This document shows positions 12,150-24,991 of a stretch of 64,000 nt of DNA, piece by piece (position 1 is the first letter of the stretch; every line of letters begins with the position of its first letter). This DNA comes from Pinus tabuliformis. Lineage: Eukaryota > Streptophyta > Pinopsida > Pinales > Pinaceae. The stretch is from the NCBI GenBank assembly GCA_031772625.1, contig CM062820.1:1076075369-1076139368 (forward strand), given 5' to 3'. Position numbers and translations under genes: made by a program. The notes under the pieces were generated by a model. That model saw only the letters and a program-made list of their open reading frames with translations, was not told the DNA's origin and searched no databases.

Positions 12150-12900
12150 TTAGGAGAATCGGCACCAATTGTAGAATTTGATATATAATGAAGTGGTATA
12201 ACTACCACTTTCCAATAAACCAAATTGAATGGCGTAAACCCAGTCAATTTCTTATATGTCGCATGATATGCCCACAAGATAGTTGGGATTTTATCATCTC
12301 AATCATTTCTATTGAGGTTGCATATTTTGGTCAGTGCTTTATGCAATGTTTTATTGAATGATTCTACAGTGTCTTTTGCCTATGGGTGGTAAGCAGTGGT
12401 TTTTCTATAATCAATCATGAAATTTTGCATCAATGTTTGAGTTGTAGTGTTAATAAAATGAGTTCCCCTATCATTAATTATAGTTAACGAGTGGCCGAAT
12501 CGAGTTACTATATTTTCATAAATAATTTTAGCTGCTACTTCTTTGGTACATGACTAGATCGGCTCTGCTTCCACCCACTTTGTAAAATACTCCACTGCTA
12601 TTATAATATATTTTTTCCCCTGTCTATCTAGCTCTTTTGTGAAATGGTTCGACTTTAATGTCAATTTCCCAAATCTCAAAGGTAGTGTTAGGTTAATTGA
12701 GCGGAGTTTCATGTGATTCTTTGCTAACGGTTAACCTGATATTTGACATACAATGCATTTTTGGACTTGTACTCGACAGTCTCAAAATAGATTCAACCAC
12801 CATAATCATTCCTACAAAATATTCATTATCATGGTCATGTCACCGTGATAATGTCTATTTGTTGTTCCTTTATGGGTTTCAGTAATAATAGCTTCCCTTT
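12150..12900 (-). pseudogene. Gypsy integrase core remnant
   Basis: Across shifting minus-strand frames I see blocks typical of a gypsy integrase core: FEIWEIDIKVEPFHK near 12,650 (position of the first catalytic Asp), KYSSGVF-like, and near 12,330-12,390 a TVESFNKTLHKAL-like block (position of the catalytic Glu). Stops and frameshifts are dense. It would have joined element cDNA to host DNA. Confidence 0.6.
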
Positions 12901-13799
12901 CATGTTCCAATGCACACCATCTATCTATCCCATCTCATCCTAACTTGTATAATTGACCATTTATTAGCAAAAATCATGCCACTTTAATTGCTAAGATATT
13001 TTTCTTTTTCCCTACCAATCCATCAAGTTCCTGCCTTGCGTGTATAAAATTTATGATTTTTGTATAACTCTGAAGGAATTTCTTCTACTTTAAATAGGTG
13101 ATCATTTGGTAAGTCGTCTTCTAGGTATGTTGGTTCTTCCATTGTTTGTTGTCGGGACAGATGATTAGACCTGAAATTTCTTCTTACCAGGTCAGACAAT
13201 GACTTCAAACTCAAATTATTGAAATAATAATAGCCATCGAAAGACCCTTCCTTGATGGACCGGCTTATTAACAAGATATTTCAGTGCTTGGTGATATGTA
13301 AAGAATATGAATGGGTTAGCAAGGACATAATGACAAAAACCTTATAATACATAGACCATAGCGATTTCTTTTGTTTCAACTTTCAATTAATTTCTCTTGG
13401 CCTTATTTAATTTTTGACTAGAATACGCATTAGGATGGTTTATAGACTCGTTGGCTAGTTGTGCTAAGATAATCCTGACTGAAACATTAGAAGCATAAAC
13501 ATGAACATGAATTCTTTTAGACTAGTCAAAAAACTTTAAAATAAGTGCCTCAACCATCTTCTTCTTCAATAATTGGAATGATTGCTCACATTCTATCATC
13601 CATACATACGGAACATCCTTTTTCAATCTTTCATCCATTGGAAAACTAATGTCAAAGTAATGCCTTATAAATTTCTTGTAGCATCTTGTGTGCCCTAAAA
13701 ATATTTTTATCTATTTTTTATTATCTGGAGGCTTTGAGTCCAAGATTACTATGATCTTTGTCATATCTACCTTTATTCCTTCCTTAGATACTACATGAC

Positions 13800-14348
13800 C
13801 TAACAATATTCTAATTGGTGTAGAAAAGATGTATTTTTTTTTATGTTTATAGATAATTGAATTTGTCTGCATCTTTCAAGCATCAAACATAACCATTGGA
13901 TGTGATTTTTTAATAATGAATAGATTGTACAATCGTCGAAGTATACAACCATTTTCTTATAGAAGTATTCTTGAAAAAAATTGACTATGATCCTTGAAAA
14001 CACTAAAGGTGCATTTTTTAAACAAAATGGCATTACTCTATATGTGAAATATCCAAATTTATTAACAAATGTGGTTTTCTCTTGATCTTCCTCAATAATA
14101 GATACTTGATTACACGCCAAGAAGTTGAATGTAAAGGAATAGCACTCATGATGTGCTACTTCATTTATTATCTCATATGCCAATATGGTAGAGATTGGAT
14201 CAATTACTATGAGCTTGTTTATTCTACAAAAATAAACACATATTCTCAATCTATTAGGGTCATGCTTTTTAGGTTGCAGAGCCATGGGACTTGCCCATTT
14301 TGACTTGTCAATAGAGAAGATGATACCAACATGTAGCATCCCTTCCAT
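13800..14348 (-). pseudogene. Gypsy reverse transcriptase fragment
   Basis: The 182-codon frame follows the Ty3/gypsy RT layout: a start resembling the EGMIxPI/WASPM region (KWASPMALQPKKHDPNRLRI), the YRxIN-like stretch (FCRINKLIVIDP), the GYxxYRVMPFCLKNAP block, and the catalytic box as VVYFDDCTIYS (YFDD, near 13,940). Known RTs use two Asp in this box, and both are present. The third catalytic Asp, usually in the FT(K/A)xDL block, is not seen (YSFTFNFLAC). The frame is truncated on both sides by stops, and the protease is not recognisable. It would have copied element RNA into cDNA in virus-like particles. Confidence 0.8.
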
Positions 14349-15489
14349 CTCTTTCTACACAATGGGTTATATTAATATGTGAACTTATATAGCATTTTAT
14401 TTATATGTTTAGCTCTTGGCATGAGATCAATTTTCATTTCCCCATTTCCTTAACAATTCCCTTGATATATTTATAATCAAGGGAACAAATCTTGGTACTC
14501 TTTTAGTAATTCCATAAATTACTTCATTTGTTTGACCGACCATTAGTCACCTAGGAAGGTCGTCTTAGGTCAGTCATCATTTGATATATCGACTTTCTTT
14601 ATTTTAATCTTTGCATCCATCTAGTTAGGGGCCTTTGGCTTGTTAAATTTCCAATAGCTTACTTTTATCTCTTGATATGCAAGTGAGAATTCTAATTGAT
14701 CAGGCTTCTCATTTTCCTGCTTTTCCACTTTAAACACTGATTTAATGTTGTTGAGATTCTTGGGATGTTCCTTCTTCCAATAAAAACTTTGACCAGTAGT
14801 ATGAGTTCCTTCCATCTCCAAATGAATGGAAATATTTTAATTTGATAAGTATGACACATGATTACACACAAGGGTCGACAAGATGTTGACTACTACTAAG
14901 TTCTTCTTTACACTTAGTGGGGGAATTTTCCTTCAAAATCTCGTTAATGTATTGAGTTGTCTTGACCAGTTTCAACTCCTCTAGTCGAAATTTGAAGTCT
15001 TTAATAAAATTATGTTTTAATTCTTTATATTGTAATTACTGACCACGAGCTTCCTCCAATTTATGCCATTTACTAGGCAAATTGTCCAAAGTGCTAGGAA
15101 ACATATGAGATCATACCCTTTCATCCCTATATCCAATTCTTTGCCATTCTGAATCGTAGTTTTATATATGAACAAGATCTTTTCCAGGATTGAATTTTGG
15201 GATATTTTATTGTCCTAATAACTTACAACCTCCAAACCTTTCGATAAAATACATTTTTGTTGTTTTCCAAGTCTACAGTCGGGTCAAATGAGTATACCAC
15301 CAACGATTTTCTTGGCCAATGAAAGTCTTCACCAGACACTACATTCTCCCTTGCTTGTTAATAGATTTGGTCGCTTTCTCAACATGATTAACAGGGGAAG
15401 CCCATTCGTTGAATATAAGTATATTTTTGGAGTCCTCATTTAGATCAAATGGTAGTAATGATGGAATTTCTTTTATTTTCCTTTCTTAG

Positions 15490-16499
15490 ATTATAGGCAC
15501 GACTTGTATGGCGAAACATTATTGGAGCTTCGTCTTGTTAGGAAAAATATTGGGGGTGGTGGGGGGGATGAATTAGTATTTTTAATTCATTTTAACTTCC
15601 CAGTTCACATTCAAAATTATGTACGCTATCGTTATTCATGCAACCCGCATGCGTACGTGAGTTTAGTGAATGCAAACTCGAATACTTATTTTTTTAGAAC
15701 TTCTAATAGATGTTTAGCTTAATCATTGCATTATTAGTTCATTATTCATCTAGTATGCAGTAAAGGAAAGATAAATCACAGCACATAAGAAACACATCAA
15801 CACATATGAACATCGGTATTTTAAGTGGAAAACCACCATTTTGTCATCTTTGTCTTCTTTATTATTATATAAAATATTCATTACATATTGTACTAGAACA
15901 AACTCTTACCAACATGCAGACACCCACCTGTAGGAGGCTACAGCCTCCACTCATTCTCTGGCACCTACTGGAAGGGAGCTACAACCCTTAATCTCATTTA
16001 CCAACTCCTACCAGAAGGGAGATCCTACCCCCTCACTTAAGGTTGCAACCCTTAGCGCCTTGTGGGCCACGTTTCATAATATTTCACATTGGATGCACTT
16101 GTCAATCAATCATCAAAACATGCAGGCTACCTTTCATCAAATTTTCACACTGAACCCATACCACAATAAGCCCAAACTAGAATACCAAGTTACAAAATAT
16201 GAATCATTGAAGCACTGTAAAACAATTGAATAACTGAAACATCAAGCCATTGAATACTGAAGAAAACCAATCGCTAAACTAAATCTCACCCAATGAAATG
16301 AGACCAAATCAATTGAATACCAACTAATATTATCATACGTTAATCATCCAACCATTCACTAATTAATCACACTATTGGATACCAGATAGTCATCATAGAA
16401 AAAATTTGCAACCACTGCAAACCCTAATCAATATAAAATTCAAAATGTATAGGTGATTGTTTTAAAGTATACCCACATATATACATGCTTGAGGTGTAT
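15490..16499. other. Non-coding leader or LTR-like region of the old gypsy (unit 1 copy)
   Basis: AT-rich, without a recognisable frame; duplicated at about 20,490-21,498. Just before the LINE insertion point it contains aaccctaatcaatat and aggtgtataacacctatgtat. Weakly similar text (aaccctaatacatatacgc, tataacacccgcgtat) occurs at about 32,745-32,812 beyond the LINE, so this may be one half of a repeat pair around the LINE. Confidence 0.4.
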
Positions 16500-16512
16500 A
16501 ACACCTATGTAT

Positions 16513-18281
16513 GAGGCAAGGGATGAATGAGGAGGCAGAGCAATGGAGGTAGGTGGATGATTTCGATGGCGGGGCTAGGTTAAATTTGAAGTTTTTACTG
16601 TATATCGATGTGCAACCAATGCCATCTCTTTGACTGTCACGGTTTTTCCTCTACTGGCATTGGGTTTTCAAGGAGGCATTATTATTATATTATTGTCTTC
16701 ACTCCCGAGGCAATTCCGACTCCATATGGGCTTGGTCTTGAGGTTTATCCTTTGTTTTTACATATTTATTTTTACAAGTTTCTGGAGGGACGGTCTTTCA
16801 TTTTGTAGCCACAAGGTTACCGACGACATTGTTAGCGGTGAGGGTTTCAGCCACAGGGTATCTCGCCTAAACGGTTATGGTTTCTCACCCTGGCCTTTGG
16901 TAGGGTTTTATGGTCTACTAGACACATTTTCTGTGGTTTCTTCATTCAGACCCCAGTCAGTGTACAAGTGGTCACATTACCGCATTTTTCTTGGAACAGA
17001 ACCCTGTTTTTCTACGGCAGCAGGCGCCTGGATGGAAGAACATCTTTTAGATTACTCTTCAGACACACTGACCGCAGAAGATATCTGGGTCAACTACTCA
17101 CACCCGTCATTAGTCGCGTTTGCACTGGTAGTAGACTGTTTACTGGCTCCTTAGGTTGTGGAACTCACTACTATCATGAACAAAATGGAGGTCACCCTAT
17201 AGAAGATGGGTAACAATCAACCAACAACGGTCGTGTCGAAAGGACTATTTAGTCTGGGCGAGGACTCATAGCCTCCCTTCCTTTCCATTCCTTCACCATC
17301 CAAGCTCCAAGAATGGTCCCAGGCTCTTCCGACCTGTACAAACTCGCAAGGAGGCATGAGTTTATCGGCGGCGGGGAGTAACGGCTTACATCTCGGTGCA
17401 CAGTGTTTAGTTTCATCTCAGGCTGGTCTCCTAGGGTCTACACCCTTCTGCACCGCTCACTTGTCTGTGGGATCAGCTCCACCCTTAGGGTTTTTCAACA
17501 GCATTGTGAGGCAAGAAATAGGCACTGAGGATAACAGGTCCTTGGATTCAGACGAGATCACCCAAGTGAAGGGCATGCAGGCAACCCAACCACACAAACA
17601 ATGTGAAAAGAAAAAATCAAGGCACTCCAAAATTAGAGAAAGGGACCACCGCCTGGTTTTCATGGAGGGCATTACAATGGCCCAAGAAACCCTAACAAAG
17701 AGCATTATGCTTGTGGGTAGGGTTAGGGGCAGGAACTACACACCTGCACGGCTGCGGAAATGGACCGCGGATGTATGGGGAAACTTGCTGATGCAACTAC
17801 CTGGTATCATCACCTTGTCTCGGGGGTGGTTTGCCCTTATTTCTTCACATCCAAACCAGGTTGATTAGGTGTTGACGAGGTACTGTCACATAGAAATGTC
17901 CCCTAGTGTTGCTAAAGAGATGGTCTTCGTTGTTCAACCCTGAAAAAGAAAACCTTGGTGTTGGTCTGAAATGGGTCCATCTGTCGGGTCTTCTACTCCA
18001 GTTTTGGGCAGAGGAGATATTCAAAGTCATTGGAGATGATTAGGGGTGTACCTAGAACATGACATGGCATACCAGGATACTGGTTGCATGGCCTTAGCTC
18101 GTATACTAGTGCATCTTGATACCAAAGAGGGCCTGGTGGAGAGTTATTTTTCTCCAGATGGGTTCCATCACTCGTAGACAGATTCTAGACTACGAAGGCA
18201 TCCCCTTCTGTTGTCGAAAGTGCCATGAGGTGGGATATCTGTATAAATATTTCCCCCTACTGGCTGGGCAGCATCAGAATC
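16513..18281 (+). pseudogene. LINE 5' part, duplicated copy (ORF1 remnant)
   Basis: This is the unit-1 copy of the LINE 5' region. The 5' leader runs to about 17,350. A frame at 17,356-17,868 then carries the DUF4283-type region of plant L1 ORF1 (LVGRVRGRNYTPARLRKWTADVW around residues 122-145). After the stop at 17,866 further ORF1 text continues in changed frames (LEHDMAYQDTGCMALARILVHLD). Near 18,200 there is a zinc-knuckle-like CCRKCHEVGY in which the usual later His and Cys are replaced. It ends where the copia-derivative LTR begins (18,282) and has no ORF2. Confidence 0.8.
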
Positions 18282-19841
18282 TGTAGAAATTTCACCTGTA
18301 GAACAAACCGATTTATGCAATGTCCTAAAGCATAATACTTGTTCTACTTCTACAAAACATTAAGCAGAAGCATAATCAAATTCATGAGCAACATCAAGTA
18401 GAAACATGCATAACTGATCAAGAGAAATAATCACACATAACACAAGATATATCCAGGGGAAAGCACCAGCATAAAACCCCAACCATGTATTATCAATCAA
18501 GTGGAGATCCTCTTCACAATACAAAATAATTAGCTCTCAAGTTATCCAGTTCTCAATGAACTATGAAGATATGAAGATATGTCTCATGAACCAACCAAGC
18601 CCTGTATATAAAGGCTTTACCTATGGTCCAATCCCTATTTCCTTGCGTAGTTTGCTTAGGAAATAATAGCAAAAGCATATGCAATTAATTCCAAACGTAC
18701 CAAGTCAACCTATGGTCCAACTACGCAATCCTTGAGGACACTAGTTCCTCAATCATGCAAAAACCACTTACTAGAAATAGTCAAGCATTTGATAGTACAC
18801 TGTCCCACATCTGATCTTAACTGGGTCTCTGACAGAACTGACATGCAACAGTTATCCATGAGTGAATCCTCATTTATCTAAAATAATAGTTGTCACATGC
18901 ATGCAAGCATTAACAAACTATAGTTTATTATTTTAACAACTTGTTAAAATAATCTAGCTGGACTTGACTAGTTAGAACTAAGTCAACTGATTCTCTCATT
19001 ATAGAACTCATACTTATTCCCTCAATCAGTGGAGGAAATTAAGGATAAATTCCTCAATCAGTGGGACAACTCATGTGCATCCTCACAAAGACTTCAAATT
19101 CGAATTTCCTTAACTAATTAACTCAACTGAATTAATTAATTAATATTTCCAAGTGCTATTAAGACCAAAATTAATTTTACTTCCTATAGATAGACTAGGG
19201 ACTGCTATAAATAGGAAGGGACCCAGAAATGCTAATGTGGCCAATGACCTCACTGGCCAAAATGCTATTTTTAGACATGCTATTTTTAGCACATTCTAAA
19301 TTTAGCATTTCTTCTTGCACACTTTTCAACAATCCCTCTCAACAAGAAAGGCTTCCTCTCAAACCCGATCCTATAACTCTAGAATGTTCTGCATGCAACA
19401 CATCTACCTGGTCCACTTGCTCCAACAACACTTGGAACAAAAACACTCCCAACTGACCACTCTATTGGGCTAGAAACATACTCTGATGCTGAAGCTCTAC
19501 CTGCTACTGACAAGTTCTCCCTCTTTGACATATGTGCTACTGCAACATCTCCATGCATCTCGCACCATTGCACACCTCTCTGTGCCACCTAGCACTGTGA
19601 AAAACACTTGTGCCTCTCGCATTGTTGCAGCCTGCTAGCTATGCGCTGTCCTAGGATTCCCTACACTGTCGCTGTCTCTGCCACTCCATCTGCATCTGTC
19701 TCTACCTAATCAGTCAGTTCCTGCTACTCCACATCGGGGCTCCTGTAGCAAGGTCTCATCCAAGAGGTTAGGTACCTCAAGGATCCTGCCCCTCCTCCTT
19801 GGGATGATCACTCTATATCGTCCCACCTCCTACCTAGAGTA
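18282..19841 (-). mobile_element. Truncated copy of the copia derivative (one LTR plus part of interior)
   Basis: A 1,050-bp LTR (18,282-19,331, TGTAGAAATT...TTTTCAACA) is followed by about 510 bp of interior matching 24,331-24,840. It is cut off by the tandem-duplication junction. It is a by-product of the 5-kb duplication, not an independent insertion: the flank gcatcagaatc before it is identical to that in unit 2. Confidence 0.9.
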
Positions 19842-21498
19842 TGATAAGTATGACACATGATTACACACAAGGGTCGACAAGATGTTGACTTCTACTAAGT
19901 TCTTCTTTACACTTAGTGGGGGAATTTTCCTTCAAAATCTCGTTAATGTATTGAGTTGTCTCGACCAGTTTCAACTCCTCTATCGAAATTTGAAGTCTTT
20001 AATAAAATTATGTTTTAATTCTTTCTACTGTAATTATTGACCACGAGCTTCCTCCAATTTATGCCATTTACTAGGCAAATTGTCCAAAGTGCTAGGAAAC
20101 ATATGAGATCATACCCTTTCATCCCTATATCCAATTCTTTGCCATTCTGAAACGTAGTTTTATATATGAACAAGATCTTTTCCAGGATTGAATTTTGGGA
20201 TATTTTCTTGTCCTAATAACTTACGGCCTCCAAACCTTTCGATAAAATACATTTTTGTTGTTTTCCAAGTCTACAGTCGGGTCAAATGAGTATACCACCA
20301 ACGATTTTCTTGGCCAATGAAAGTCTTCACCAGACACTACATTCTCCCTTGCTTGCTAATAGATTTGGTCGCTTTCTCAACATGATTAACAGGGGAAGCC
20401 CATTCCTTGAATATAAGTATATTTTTGGAGTCCTCATTTAGATCAAATGGTAGTAATGATGGAATTTCTTTTATTTTCCTTTCTTAGATTATAGGCACGA
20501 CTTGTATGGCGAAACATTATTGGAGCTTCGTCTTGTTAGGAAAAATATTGGGGGTGGTGGGGGGGATGAATTAGTATTTTTAATTCATTTTAACTTCCCA
20601 GTTCACATTCAAAATTATGTACGCTATCGTTATTCATGCAACCCGCATGTGTACGTGAGTTTAGTGAATGCAAACTCGAATACTTATTTTTTTATAACTT
20701 CTAATAGATGTTTAGATTAATCATTGCATTATTAGTTCATTATTCATCTAGTATGCAGTAAAGGAAAGATAAATCACAGCACATAAGAAACACATCAACA
20801 CATATGAACATCGGTATTTTAAGTGGAAAACCACCATTTTGTCATCATTGTCTTCTTTATTATTATATAAAATATTCATTACATATTGTACTAGAACAAA
20901 CTCTTACCAACATGCAGACACCCACTTGTAGGAGGCTACAGCCTCCACTCATTCTCTGGCACCTACTGGAAGGGAGCTACAACCCCCTAATCTCATTTAC
21001 CAACTCCTACCAGAAGGGAGATCCTACCCCCTCACTTAAGGTTGCAACCCTTAGCGCCTTGTGGGCCACGTTTCATAATATTTCACATTGGATGCACTTG
21101 TCAATCAATCATCAAAACATGCAGGCTACCTTTCATCAAATTTTCACACTGGACCCATACCACAATAAGCCCAAACTCGAATACCAAGTTACAAAATATG
21201 AATCATTGAAGCACTGTAAAACAATTGAATAACTGAAACATCAAGCCACTGAATACTGAAGAAAACCAATCGCTAAACTAAATCTCACCCAATGAAATGA
21301 GACCAAATCAATTGAATACCAACTAATATTATCATACGTTAATCATCCAACCATTCACTAATTAATCACACTATTGGATACCAGATAGTCATCATAGAAA
21401 AAATTTGCAACCACTGCAAACCCTAATCAATATTAAATTCAAAATGTATACGTGATTGTTTTAAAGTATACCCACATATATACATGCTTGAGGTGTAT

Positions 21499-21511
21499 AA
21501 CACCTATGTAC
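21499..21511. other. LINE target-site duplication, 5' copy
   Basis: AACACCTATGTAC here matches AACACCTACGTAT at 32,474-32,486 in 11 of 13 bases. The unit-1 copy at 16,500-16,512 reads AACACCTATGTAT, 12 of 13. Thirteen bases is a normal size for LINE insertion by target-primed reverse transcription. Confidence 0.75.
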
Positions 21512-22354
21512 GAGGCAAGGGATGAATGAGGAGGCAGAGCAATGGAGGTAGGTGGATGATTTCGATGGTGGGGCTAGGTTAAATTTGAAGTTTTTACTGT
21601 ATATCGATGTGCAACCAATGCCATCGCTTTGACTGTCACGGTTTTTCCTCTACTGGCATTGGGTTTTCAAGGAGGTATTATTATTATATTATTGTCTTCA
21701 CTCCCGAGGCAATTCCGACTCCATATGGGCTTGGTCTTGAGGTTTATCCTTTGTTTTTACATATTTATTTTTACAAGTTTCTGGAGGGACGGTCTTTCAT
21801 TTTGTAGCCACGAGGTTACTGACGACATTGTTAGCGGTGGGGGTTTCAGCCACAGGGTATCTCGCCTAAACGGTTATGGTTTCTCACCCTGGCCTTTGGT
21901 AGGGTTTTATGGTCTACTAGACACATTTTCTGTGGTTTCTTCATTCAGACCCCAGTCAGTGTACAAGTGGTCACATTACCGCATTTTTCTTGGAACAGCC
22001 CCCTGTTTTTCTACGGCAGCAGGCGCCTGGATGGAAGAACATCTTTTAGATTACTCTTCAGAAACACTGACCACAGAAGATATCTGGGTCAACTACTCAC
22101 ACCCGTCATTAGTCGTGTTTGCACCGATAGTAGATTGTTTACTGGCTCCTTAGGTTGTGGAACTCACTACTATCATGAACAAAATGGAGGTAACCCTACA
22201 GAAGATGGGTAACAATCAACCAACAACGGTCGTGTCGAAAGGACTATTTAGTCTGGGCGAGGACTCATAGCCTCCCTTCCTTTCCATTCCTTCACCATCC
22301 AAGCTCCAAGAATGGTCCCAGGCTCTTCCGACCTGTACAAACTCGCAAGGAGGC

Positions 22355-23280
22355 ATGAGTTTATCGGCGGCGGGGAGTAACGGCTTACATCTCGGTGCAC
22401 AGTGTTTAGTTTCATCTCAGGCTGGCCTCCTAGGGTCTACACCCTTCTGCACCGCTCACTTGTCTGTGGGATCAGCTCCACCCTTAGGGTTTTTCAACAT
22501 CATTGTAAGGCAAGAAATAGGCACTGAGGATAACAGGTCCTTGGATTCAGACGAGATCACCCAAGTGAAGGGCATGCAGGCAACCCAACCACACAAACAA
22601 TGTGAAAAGAAAAAATCAAGGCACTCCAAAATTAGAGAAAGGGACCACCGCCTGGTTTTCATGGAGGGCATTACAATGGCCCAAGCAACCCTAACAGAGA
22701 GCATTGTCCTTGTGGGTAGGGTTAGGGGCAGGAACTACACACCTGCACGGCTGCGGAAATGGACCGCGGATGTATGGGGAAACTTGCTGATGCAACTACC
22801 TGGTATCATCACCTTGTCTCGGGGGTGGTTCGCCCTTATTTTTTCACATCCAAACCAGGTTGATTAGGTGTTGACGAGGTACTGTCACATAGAAATGTCC
22901 CCTAGTGTTGCTAAAGAGATGGTCTTCATTGTTCAACCCTGAAAAAGAAAACCTTGGTGTTGGTCTGAAATGGGTCCATCTGTCGGGTCTTCTACTCCAA
23001 TTTTGGGCAGAGGAGATATTCAAAGTCATTGGAGATGATTAGGGGTGTACCTAGAACATGACATGGCATACCAGGATACTGGTTGCATGGCCTTAGCTCG
23101 TATACTAGTGCATCTTGATACCAAAGAGGGCCTGGTGGAGAGTTATTTTTCTCCAGATGGGTTCCATCACTCGTAGACAGATTCTAGACTACGAAGGCAT
23201 CCCCTTCTGTTGTCGAAAGTGCCATGAGGTGGGATATCTGTATAAATATTTCACCCTACTGGCTGGGCAGCATCAGAATC
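22355..23280 (+). pseudogene. LINE ORF1 (DUF4283-type), first part
   Basis: ORF1 proteins bind LINE RNA. The frame opens at 22,355 (MSLSAAGSNGLHL) and runs 170 codons. The DUF4283-like part, with VGRVRGRNYTPARLRKWTADVW then GIITLSRGWFALIF, is at residues 122-165. A TAG at 22,865 stops it, and recognisable protein continues in other frames to 23,280, including GVYLEHDMAYQDTGC and a CCRKCHEVGY zinc-knuckle remnant that has lost its His and last Cys. The copia derivative then interrupts it. The true start is uncertain because leader frames upstream (21,629-22,212) also stay open without recognisable domains. Confidence 0.75.
23276..23280. other. Target-site duplication of the copia derivative, left copy
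   Basis: GAATC directly before the LTR start matches AAATC at 27,436-27,440 in four of five bases. The LINE text reads on sensibly when the element and one copy are removed in thought, which supports the boundaries. Confidence 0.65.
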
Positions 23281-24991
23281 TGTAGAAATTTCACCTGTAG
23301 AACAAACCGATTTATGCAATGTCCTAAAGCATAATACTTGTTCTACTTCTACAAAACATTAAGCGGAAGCATAATCGAATTCATGGGCAACATCAAGTAG
23401 AAACATGCATAACTGATCAAGAGAAATAATCACACATAACACAAGATATATCCAGGGGAAAGCACCAGCATAAAACCCCAACCATGTATTATCAATCAAG
23501 TGGAGATCCTCTTCACAATACAAAATAATTAGCTCTCAATTTATCCAGTTCTCAATGAACTATGAAGATATGAAGATATGTCTCATAAACCAACCAAGCC
23601 ATGTATATAAAGGCTTTACCTATGGTCCAATCCCTATTTCCTTGCGTAGTTGGATTAGGAAATAATAGAAAAAGCATATGCAATTAATTCCAAACATACC
23701 AAGTCAACCTATGGTCCAACTACGCAATCCTTGAGGACACTAGTTCCTCAATCATGCAAAAACCACTTACTAGAAATAGTCAAGCATCTGATAGTACACT
23801 GTCCCACATCTGATCTTAACTGGGTCTCTGACAGAACTGACATGCAACAGTTATCCATGAGTGAATCCTCAGTTATCTAAAATAATAGTTGTCACATGCA
23901 TGCAAGCATTAACAAACTATAGTTTATTATTTTAACAACTTGTTAAAATAATCTAGCTGGACTTGACTAGTTAGAACTAAGTCAACTGATTCTCTCATTA
24001 TAGAACTCATACTTATTCCCTCAATCAGTGGAGGAAATTAAGGATAAATTCCTCAATCAATGGGACAACTCATGTGCATGCTCACAAAGACTTCAAATTC
24101 GAATTTCCTTAACTAATTAACTCAACTGAATTAATTAATTAATATTTCCAACTGCTATTAAGACCAAAATTAATTTTACTTCCTATAGATAGACTAGGGA
24201 CTGCTATAAATAGGAAGGGACCCAGAAATGCTAATGTGGCCAATGACCTCACTGGCCAAAATTCTATTTTTAGACATGCTATTTTTAGCACATTCTAAAT
24301 TTAGCATTTCTTCTTGCACACTTTTCAACAATCCCTCTCAACTAGAAAGGCTTCCTCTCAAACTCGATCCTATAACTCTAGAATGTTCTGCATGCAACAC
24401 ATCTACCTGGTCCACTTGCTCCAACAACACTTGGAACAAAAACACTCCCAACTGACCACTCTATTGGGCTAGAAACATACTCTGATGCTGAAGCTCTACC
24501 TGCTGCTGACAAGTTCTCCCTCTTTGACATATGTGCTACTGCAACATCTCCATGCATCTTGCACCATTGCACACCTCTCTGTGCCACCTAGCACTGTGAA
24601 AAACACTTGTGCCTCTCGCATTGTTGCAGCCTGCTAGCTATGCGCTGTCCTAGGATTCCCTGCACTGTCGCTGTCTCTGCCACTCCATCTGCATCTGTCT
24701 CTACCCAATCAGTCAGTTCCTGCTACTCCACATCGGGGCTCCTGTAGCAAGGTCTCATCCAAGAGGTTAGGTACCTCAAGGATCCTGCCCCTCCTCCTTG
24801 GGACGATCACTCTATATCGCCCCACCTCCTACCTAGAGGTATGGCTACTCCACAACCTCCTGAAGCTGTTGCACCAATCGTGGCTCCTTCACAATCGTCT
24901 GAGACTTCTTCTGGCTCTGCATGTTGAGAGGTAATATACCCTCCCTCTCAACCACCAAGTCTCCATCAGTTGCCTTGCTGCTTAAGGCTTT

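Larger units (their letters stand above)
11900..15480 (-). mobile_element. Decayed Ty3/gypsy element (gag, RT, RNase H, integrase order)
   Basis: Reading down the minus strand: a gag-like patch (about 15,120-14,860, MFPSTLDNLPSKWHKLEEAR), reverse transcriptase (14,348-13,800), an RNase H/tether patch (about 13,274-13,020, with NHLSR and DDLPNDHLF) and an integrase core remnant (about 12,900-12,150). The order RT, RNase H, integrase is that of Ty3/gypsy elements. The HLSR...DDLP block between RNase H and integrase resembles non-chromodomain lineages of the Tat/Athila type. Many stops and frame changes make it non-functional. The gag end is duplicated as part of the 5-kb tandem duplication beginning at 14,843. 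Confidence 0.75.
14843..19841. repeat. 5.0-kb tandem duplication, unit 1
   Basis: The unit begins TGATAAGTATGACACATG and is followed directly by a second copy starting at 19,842, a period of 4,999. Over the unit the copies differ by scattered single bases; in the 1,050-bp LTR part I counted roughly 17 differences (about 1.6 percent). The unit carries gypsy gag remnants (to about 15,480), a non-coding leader or LTR-like region (15,490-16,499), the 5' part of a LINE (16,513-18,281) and one LTR plus 510 bp of the interior of a copia derivative (18,282-19,841). Confidence 0.95.
19842..24840. repeat. 5.0-kb tandem duplication, unit 2
   Basis: Second copy of the unit. Unlike unit 1, its right end is continuous with the rest of the copia derivative (24,841-27,435) and then with the remainder of the LINE, so unit 2 carries the original right-hand context. 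Unit 1 carries the original left-hand context (gypsy pol below 14,843). The junction near 19,837-19,846 shows at most one or two bases of possible microhomology and one missing G, which suggests end-joining or replication-based duplication rather than recombination between long repeats. Confidence 0.95.

Noticed and set aside
16630..17154. 174-codon frame in the LINE leader (and its copy at 21,629) as a membrane protein
   Set aside because: It is hydrophobic at the start, but it overlaps other open frames, lies in the LINE 5' leader and has no recognisable domain.
19229..19588. Frames on both strands in the copia-derivative interior (also 24,228-24,587)
   Set aside because: They overlap LTR and untranslated interior and do not resemble integrase or RT.
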